The notes beneath the pieces are model-generated. The model saw only the letters and a program-made list of their open reading frames with translations, did not search any database and had not been told where the DNA came from. Below, in pieces: positions 57,961 to 64,000 of a stretch of DNA of 64,000 bases. Position numbers and translations under genes: made by a program. The stretch's first letter is position 1. Each line of letters opens with the position of its first letter. Origin of the DNA: Azadirachta indica (Eukaryota > Streptophyta > Magnoliopsida > Sapindales > Meliaceae); assembly GCA_022749755.1 (NCBI GenBank), contig CM040446.1, forward strand, positions 8,580,367-8,644,366. Reading direction: 5' to 3'.

Positions 57961-59025
57961 AAGGCAAAGAAAATATAGTTGCTGATGCACTATCACGCAG
58001 GTACACTTTACTTTTAACTTTTGATGATAAATTGCTTGGATTTGAGTACATTAAGGAGTTGTATGTAACGGATTCTAATTTTTGTGACTTGTTTAAGAAT
58101 TGCACTAAGGGAGCATGTGAGAAGTTCTATTTGCATGATCGTTTCCTATTTCGAGAAAATAAATTGTGTGTTCCATATTCATCTTTGCGTGAATTACTTG
58201 TTCGAGAAGCACACGGTGGTGGTTTGATGGGTCACTTTGGCATAGTTAAGACTTTACACATATTGCATAAACATTTCTTTTGGCCGCACATGAAACGTGA
58301 CGTAGAAAGGGTTTGTCCAAGATGCATTACTAGTAGGCAAGCTAAGTCTAGGCAACAACCACGTGAATTGCATACACCACTTATTATTTTCTAGAAAGGG
58401 AACTAAATTATTATTTTCTACTACTTGTCATCTACAAACAGATGGTCAAACCGAAGTAGTAAATAGGACATTGTCTACTTTATTGCGTATTATCATACAA
58501 AAGAATCTGAAAACTTAGAAAGATTACTTGCCGCATGTTGAATTTGCTTATAATCGTTCTGTTCATTCTGCCACTAAGTTTTCACCTTTTGAAATTGTTT
58601 ATGATTTTAATCCACTAACTCCTTTGGATTTAACTCCTTTACCAATGAATGAGCACGTTAATTTAGATGGCAAGGAGAAATCTGATTTCATTAAGCAGAT
58701 TCATGAGAAAGCAAGGCAACACATAAAATAATGAACGAAACAATATACCAAGCAAGCCAATAAGGGGTGCAAGAAGGTTGTCTTTAAATCAGGAGATTTG
58801 GTTTGGTTACATATGATAAAGGAGCGTTTTCCTGAGCAAAGACGTTCTAAACTTCTACCAAGGGGAACTGGCCCATTTCGAGTAGTGGAATGCATCAATG
58901 ACAATACCTACAAACTTGAACTATCAGGCGAGTATGGGGTTAGTACAAATCTTTAATATTTCTGACTTATCTCTTTTTGATGTAGGTAGCGATTTAAGGA
59001 CAAATCCTTTTCAAGAGGGGGAGAA
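57961..59025 (+). pseudogene. Family-B integrase, core deleted
   Basis: The frame 57894-58394 (166 codons) includes [17 protein letters not shown] (RNase H end), LREL(L)[14 protein letters not shown] (His pair) and [15 protein letters not shown] with a CPRC pair, then stops at 58394. The next sequence starts at the [20 protein letters not shown] region (catalytic Glu), so both catalytic Asp segments are deleted. After a TAG at about 58516-58518 the frame 58528-58731 has a [20 protein letters not shown] segment and ends at TAA. A further stretch encodes the GDLVWLHM and YKLELSGEYG parts and DLSLFDVGSDLRTNPF before the polypurine tract (AAGAGGGGGAGAA). Confidence 0.87.
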
Positions 59026-59835
59026 TGATGCAAACGAAGTTGTGCAACCACGTAAATAAGAGGAGAATCTCAGATATAAGGTTGGAGACACTCAATTACA
59101 ACATTTATATGATTCGCTAAGCGTGCCGAGTGGACCAATTACAAGAGCTAGAGCCAATACATTGGAAAGTGTCTTAAATTGACTAATTAAAAAGATGTGT
59201 GATTCAAGTACAATTCAAGATACACGCCTTGAAGAATTAGGCTCAGTGAACATCATTCAAGCAATCGGAGTCCAAAAAAACTAATATAAAAATGTCCGAA
59301 AATTATAGTCCATTTATGTAATTTTAAGAATATTAAAATGATGTAATCACTTACATCATACATATTCGACGTCATTGCTTACATCATATATATATTACAT
59401 CATTGCTTACGTTTTCATATTTGAAATTTTTAGGTTTTAAAAGTCATAAGGTTTGAATTTATTTTTGTCAAATTGTTATCTAAAATTGATAACCTAAATT
59501 TTGACATTTTCCTTTTATATTTGCCTATAAAAAGGCTTTTATTTCTTGAAATGAAACAAGCAATTTTGAGTGTTAAGTTATTTTCGTACAAGTTCTTATT
59601 CTTGAAATCTTCAAGTTTAATTTCTTGTGGCGTTCAAAACAACCAAACTTATCATCTACATTTTAAAGTGTTTTCTTAAGGGTTTTGGTGTGGCGTTTGA
59701 GTAAATCATAATCTTAGTTCTTATCTAGATAGGTATTGGGTCAAGACTCAATAAACTTGCATCTTGGGAAAATCTTGGGGTTCTTTACTACATTCGGTGT
59801 TGGGTTTCGTCACACTATTGGGGAGGTTTGTATCA
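59026..59835 (+). repeat. Second LTR-B of the rearranged element
   Basis: 810 bp, TGATGCAAACGAAGTTGTG to GGTTTGTATCA. Polypurine tract lies on the left, but primer site and leader on the right, so it served as 3' LTR of one unit and 5' LTR of the next. Confidence 0.93.
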
Positions 59836-59992
59836 TTTGATATAAGAGCTTTGGTTCCAAGGCAAGTTTAAATTATCCTTTATATCTTTGTTATTCCTTT
59901 ACTTCTTCAGTTAGGATTCTCAAAAAAAAAAAAGAAATACAAAAAAAATATATATTGTGGCCAAATTTCTCCTTGATTGGTCCAAATTCCAA
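59836..59992 (+). other. Truncated family-B leader after the second LTR
   Basis: A degenerate primer site (TTTGATATAAGAGC) and leader sequence matching 56626-56790, ending at TTGGTCCAAATTCCAATT. Satellite in inverted orientation (CGAAAAAGGAGAAATTG) follows at once. AATT is shared by both partners. Confidence 0.87.
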
Positions 59993-61680
59993 TTCGAAAA
60001 AGGAGAAATTGAAAATGTGTGATTTTCGAAGATGGAATTGTCAAACGCGAAAAGTAAGCAAAAAATTATCTCAATTGGAGACCGGCCACATGTCTTGTTA
60101 CTCAGCATTGCGTGAAGATCATTACAGTACAATTTATTTTGAAAACAAAGGATTTGATAATGTGCGATTTTCAGGGCCAGAGTTGTCAAATGCGAAACGA
60201 ATTTGAAAAATGATTTCAATTCAAGACGGGCAACACGACTTCTTACTCAGCTTTGAGTGAAGATCATTGCGCTGCATTTTAATTCTAAAACGGAGAAATT
60301 GAAAATGTATAGTTTTCGGAGACGAAATTGTAAAATGCAAAACAGATTCGAAAAATGATTTTATTTTGAGACGGGGCATATGTCTTGTTACTAAGCATCA
60401 CTTGAGCATCATTGCAGTGTATTTTATTTCAAAAACGTAGAAGTTGAAAATGTGTGGTTTTGGGGGCCGGAGTTGTAAAACACAAAAAAAAAATTTTTAA
60501 TTCAAGATGGGCCACACGTCTTGTTAATCCGCTTCGTATGAGGATCATTGTAGTGTATTTTAATTTGAAAGCGAAGAAGTTGAAAATGTACGATTTTTAG
60601 GGCCAGAGTTGTCAAACACCAAACGTATGCGAAAACCAATTTTAATTTGAGACGGGCCACAAGTCTTGTTACTCAACTTCGTATGAGGATCATTGCGGTG
60701 CGCTTTTTAATTTAAAAACGGAAAAGTTGAAAATGCACGATCTTCAGGGCCTGGATGTCAAACGATAAAAGTCCGAGAAAAACGATTTTAATTTGAGACT
60801 GGCTATATGTCTTGTTATTCAGCATCGCATGAGAATCATTACGGTGTGTTTTAAGTCGAAAATGGAGAGCCTACAAATGTGCGATTTGTGGGGCCGGAGT
60901 TGTCTAACGCAAAACAAATTCGAAAAACGATTTCAATTAAAGACGGGTAACACATCTTGTTACTCAGCATCGCGTGAGGTTCGTTGCGGTGCATTTTATT
61001 TCGAAAGCGAAGAAATTGAAAATGTGCGATTTTCGAGGCCGGAATTGTCAAGAAACAGATTCGAAAAACGATTTCAATTTGAGACGAGCAACATGTCATG
61101 TTACTCAGTATCGCGTGAGGATCATTATGATGTATTTTAATTCAAAAATGGAGAAGTGAAAATATATGATTTTCAGGGCCAGAATTGTCAAAGGCGAAAA
61201 TTGCTCGAAAAATGATTTTAATTCGACACAGGCCACACATCTTATTACTCACTTTTATGTGAGGATCATTATAATGCATTTTATTTTAAAAAACGGATAT
61301 GTTGAAAATTTACGATTTTCAGGGCCGAAATTGTCAAACGTGAAAAATACGCGATAAACGATTTTAATTCGAGATGGGCCACCTGTTTTGTTGCTCAGTG
61401 TCACATAAGGATCATTATGATACATATTATTTAAAAAAACGGAGATGTTCAAAATGTGCGATTTCCGGTGTCGGAATAGTCAAACGCGACACAGATTCGA
61501 AAACTGATTGCCACTTGAGTCAGGCAATATGTCTTGTTATTCAGTATCGCATGAGAATCATTGTGGTGCAATTTCTATTGAAAACAGAGAATTTGAAAAT
61601 GTACGAATTTCGAGGCCGGAGTTGTCAAATGCAAAAAGTACGTGAAAAACGATTTTAATTCGAGACGGCAACACGTTTTG
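59993..61680 (-). repeat. Inverted 145-bp satellite, block 13 (about 12 monomers)
   Basis: The reverse-complement orientation continues from block 12. About 15 bp of the monomer interrupted at 55818 are missing at its left end. Some monomers are shortened (for example 60478-60500, where the CGTAAGCAAAAAACG segment is replaced by an A run). It ends at TTTTG, the target of the next LTR-D. Confidence 0.93.
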
Positions 61681-62452
61681 TGATACCGGAAAATGGAGGT
61701 TTGTGTAGGGATTTACGTTTTTAACTAAATAAGGGTTGAAATAAGCTCTTCGCCTAAGTTTTATAACAAAAGGGATACAGAAACACCACCCAAATTTGCT
61801 AACCAAAGATTGAAGAACTCAAAAAAACACACTCACCACTCTATGAAAAATTATCCAAGAGATACAGAGTATAAAACACAAGAATTTTATTAAACTCATC
61901 TCAAAACAACTTAATTTCAATACTACAAGTTTAAAGCCTTTATATACGCTCTTACAAGGAAAGAAATGTCAAAGATTAGGGCAACAATCTCTAGAAATTT
62001 CAATAGTTAGGCCAACATCAATTACCTAACTTTAACAAATAAATAAACATTTAAAATTCTTTGAAAATAACCAAAACAGCTAAAACTTTAAATTACAACT
62101 CACCAAATCCTTCTATCACCTAGAAATTAAACAAAACAAATTGAATTTAAGCTAAAAAATCTTTGAATTTCGTGCATCCTGATTTTGCTTTAAAAATGAA
62201 CATGTTGTGAAAACGTTATCATAACCTTCTCTAAAGAACTCCAAATGCTCAACCGTAAAATTTTATAAAAAGCTTACTTCTTCAACTTTCTAGTTACATT
62301 AACCTTATTTTAAAATATTACTTCAGTGAATACAGTTTAAATTTCAAAATTACCCCTCTAACAGTGTCTTCATAACTTAATAAATTAGGGTAATCTTCTT
62401 GAACATATTGGCAGTTAAGTTCTGCTCTTGATGTTCGGACACTCCCGTGTCA
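61681..62452 (-). repeat. 3' LTR-D of the right-hand element
   Basis: 772 bp; plus strand TGATACCGGAAAATGG to ACTCCCGTGTCA. The integrase frame of the element stays open into it and stops at 62415, so the polyprotein end is LTR-encoded in this family too, or the frame reached it through a shift. Confidence 0.93.
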
Positions 62453-63735
62453 ATCTCCTCTGGTTGAAGAAGACTATCCTTGAGTTTATATTGTTGTGAT
62501 CCTCATAGTATGGAGATAAATCCGAAACGTTGAATGTAGATAAAACCCCATAATTTTCTGGCAACTCGATCTTGTAAGCATTTTCTCCAATTCGTTGCAA
62601 TACCTTAAATGGTCCATCAGCTTTAGGCTTGAGTTTAGCATATTTTCCAGGTGGAAAACGTGCTTTTTGAAGATGTATCCAAACCAAATCTCCTTCCTTG
62701 AACTCGACATGCTTGCGATGTTTGTTTGTAGAAAGTTGATACTTCTCATTTTGTTTCAGAATTTTATCACGAACTTGCTCATGAAGCTTTTTGATACTCT
62801 TAACTCTTGCTTCAGTATCTCCACTAAAGTATTGATGAATTGGAAGTGGAGCTAAAATCCATTGGGCTGATAGGATTTTTGCCATAAACTGCCACAAAAA
62901 GACTTTGACTAGTATATTGGCTAGTTAATCGATTATAAGCAAATTCAATTTGAGCCAAAATAACATCCCATTGTCTGATATTCTTACCAACATAACTTCG
63001 TAAGAGATTTCCCAAACTTCGATTTGTCACTTTTGTTTGACCATCAGTTTGAAGATGATAAGAAGAGCTAAAATTGAGACTAGTGCCAAGTTTTCTCTAT
63101 AGTGTTCACCAAAAGAGACTCAAAAATTTAGAATCTCGATCGGAAACAATGGTTTTTAGAATACCATGCAGCTTCACTACCTCTTTAAAATACAAATAAG
63201 CCATATTAGAGGTATCCGCTGTTTTGTTGCATGGAATAAAATAAGCCATTTTAGAAAACCTATCCACCACCGCCATGACAGAATCTTTATTTCTTTGAGT
63301 TCTTGGTAACCCAACAATAAAATCTAGACTAACATCTTCTCATGGAGCGTTAGGCACTGATAATGGAGTATACAAACCTGTATTTTGCCCATGACTTTTT
63401 GCAACATAGCAGATCTTAGACCTTTCCACATGCTTCATCACATCGCATCCCATCTTTGGCCAAAAAAACTTATCTTTCAAGAGAGCAAGTGTTTTATTTC
63501 TACCAAAGTGACCTCCAACACAATTATCATGAGCTTCCATGATAATAGACTCTCTTAAAGAATATCGAGGAATGCACAAACAATTACCTTTCAAGAGATA
63601 GCTCTCTTGCCGCAAGAATTGCTTGTAAGGATAACTTTCACATTCTGCCCATATCTTGTCGAAGTCTGGATCACTTGCATATAATTCCTTCATGACTTCA
63701 AAGCCTATGACTTTCACTTGCATTGAGGATAGCAA
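62415..63735 (-). pseudogene. Family-D integrase, degenerate
   Basis: Frame 63340-63735 has the zinc-binding AHDNCVGGHFGRNKT and a SKIC pair where relatives have CKxC, so one zinc Cys is replaced by Ser. It ends in a stop where Trp is expected. The core follows with [13 protein letters not shown] (first Asp) and IVSDRDSKF (second Asp), separated by stops near 63105. The third catalytic position reads TDGQTKVTNR: Glu is replaced by Lys. Frames 62824-63030 and 62415-62897 carry the DVILAQIEFAYNR segment, then VEFKEGDLVWIHLQKARFP, DGPFKVLQRIGENAYKIELP and FNVSDLSPYYED. The protein would be inactive. Confidence 0.9.
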
Positions 63736-64000
63736 GGAATGTTTTCGGCTAAGTGCATCAGCTACAACATTTTGAACTTCAGATTTGTGCTTGATGGTGA
63801 AGTTGAAAGATTGAAGAAATTCAACCTATCCAGCATGTCTTCGATTTAGCTTTTGTTGGCTATTTATAAATTTCAAGGCCTCATGATCTGAATAGAGAAC
63901 AAATAGTTTTGAAAGAAGATATTGACTCCAATGAGCCAAAGAGCGACAGATTGCATACAACTCCTTATCGTAAGTAGAATATTTCTTGCGAGATTCATTT
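63736..64000 (-). pseudogene. Family-D RNase H (partial, cut by the window edge)
   Basis: Read on the minus strand: [19 protein letters not shown] (catalytic Glu), [19 protein letters not shown] (catalytic Asp), a stop in place of the Trp after RRHAG, then VEFLQSFNFTIKHKSEVQ and [14 protein letters not shown] (last acidic motif). It leads into the integrase frame at 63735. Confidence 0.85.

Larger units (their letters stand above)
55819..59992 (+). mobile_element. Rearranged family-B element: LTR, deleted internal, LTR, leader
   Basis: A full LTR-B (55819-56625), primer site and leader (to about 57020), a pol fragment (57020-59025), a second full LTR-B (59026-59835), and then another primer site and ~150 bp of leader (59836-59992) that stops in satellite. 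A normal element would end at the second LTR. The extra leader shows that a second copy once continued to the right, as in a tandem LTR-internal-LTR-internal array made by unequal recombination. The right side was later deleted into the satellite. No right target duplication is found. Confidence 0.88.
61681..64000 (-). mobile_element. 3' part of a family-D Ty3 element, continuing beyond the window
   Basis: On the minus strand this is RNase H (right edge), integrase, polypurine tract and a full 3' LTR-D (61681-62452). The left target flank is TTTTG (61676-61680). The rest of the element (gag, protease, RT, 5' LTR) must lie to the right of 64000. It is the only family-D copy here with integrase. 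Confidence 0.92.

Overview
The window is repeat-only plant nuclear DNA, apparently from a eudicot heterochromatic or (peri)centromeric region. I see no host gene, no tRNA or rRNA gene, and nothing prokaryotic. About 30% (roughly 20 kb) is one divergent tandem satellite with a 145-bp monomer. The rest is almost entirely Ty3/gypsy LTR retrotransposons inserted into that satellite and into each other. The species cannot be named from the sequence alone. Plant origin rests on tRNA-Met and tRNA-Asp type primer sites, plant-type Ty3 polyproteins, an Athila-like element and abundant solo LTRs.

Four LTR families recur, and I name them locally. LTR-A (about 846 bp, starts TGATGCAAATACGG, ends GTTCGTATCA) and LTR-B (about 808 bp, starts TGATGCAAACGAAG, ends GGTTCGTATCA) belong to related Ty3 elements whose polyprotein tail runs into the 3' LTR. 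LTR-C (1.34-1.39 kb) is Athila-like. LTR-D (about 745-770 bp, starts TGACAC, ends AGTATCA) is a fourth Ty3 family.

Layout, left to right: end of an LTR-B (1-44); satellite with solo LTR-As at 1036-1901 (-) and 5306-6152 (+); a solo LTR-B (-) split by a complete 10.1-kb Athila-like element (7397-17519); a composite family-A element (18528-26724) with an inverted, palindromic integrase-LTR-integrase arrangement; a complete but dead family-B element (26823-34603) carrying a solo LTR-C in its integrase; solo LTR-A (34920-35769); a long satellite block; an internally deleted family-D element (39390-42861) that holds a solo LTR-A; satellite; a chimeric scar of truncated B, A and D pieces (43761-46733); the longest satellite block with a solo LTR-D (51009-51778); then at about 54094 the satellite flips orientation and stays inverted to 61680, interrupted by an internal fragment of family B and a rearranged LTR-internal-LTR-leader copy of B (55819-59992); finally the 3' end of a family-D element on the minus strand that leaves the window.

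The order of events can be read from target-site duplications. Most insertions carry 5-bp duplications, perfect or with one mismatch, matching satellite or host-element sequence. Every polyprotein is broken by stops and frameshifts, so nothing here is an intact autonomous element. The most intact reading frame is the 541-codon RT/RNase H frame of family A. I found no new gene system. The points most worth following up are the foldback composite in family A, the satellite orientation switch, the clustering of insertion sites within one part of the 145-bp monomer, the palindromic ACGT-core cluster upstream of the LTR-B TATA box, and the microhomology-joined scars.
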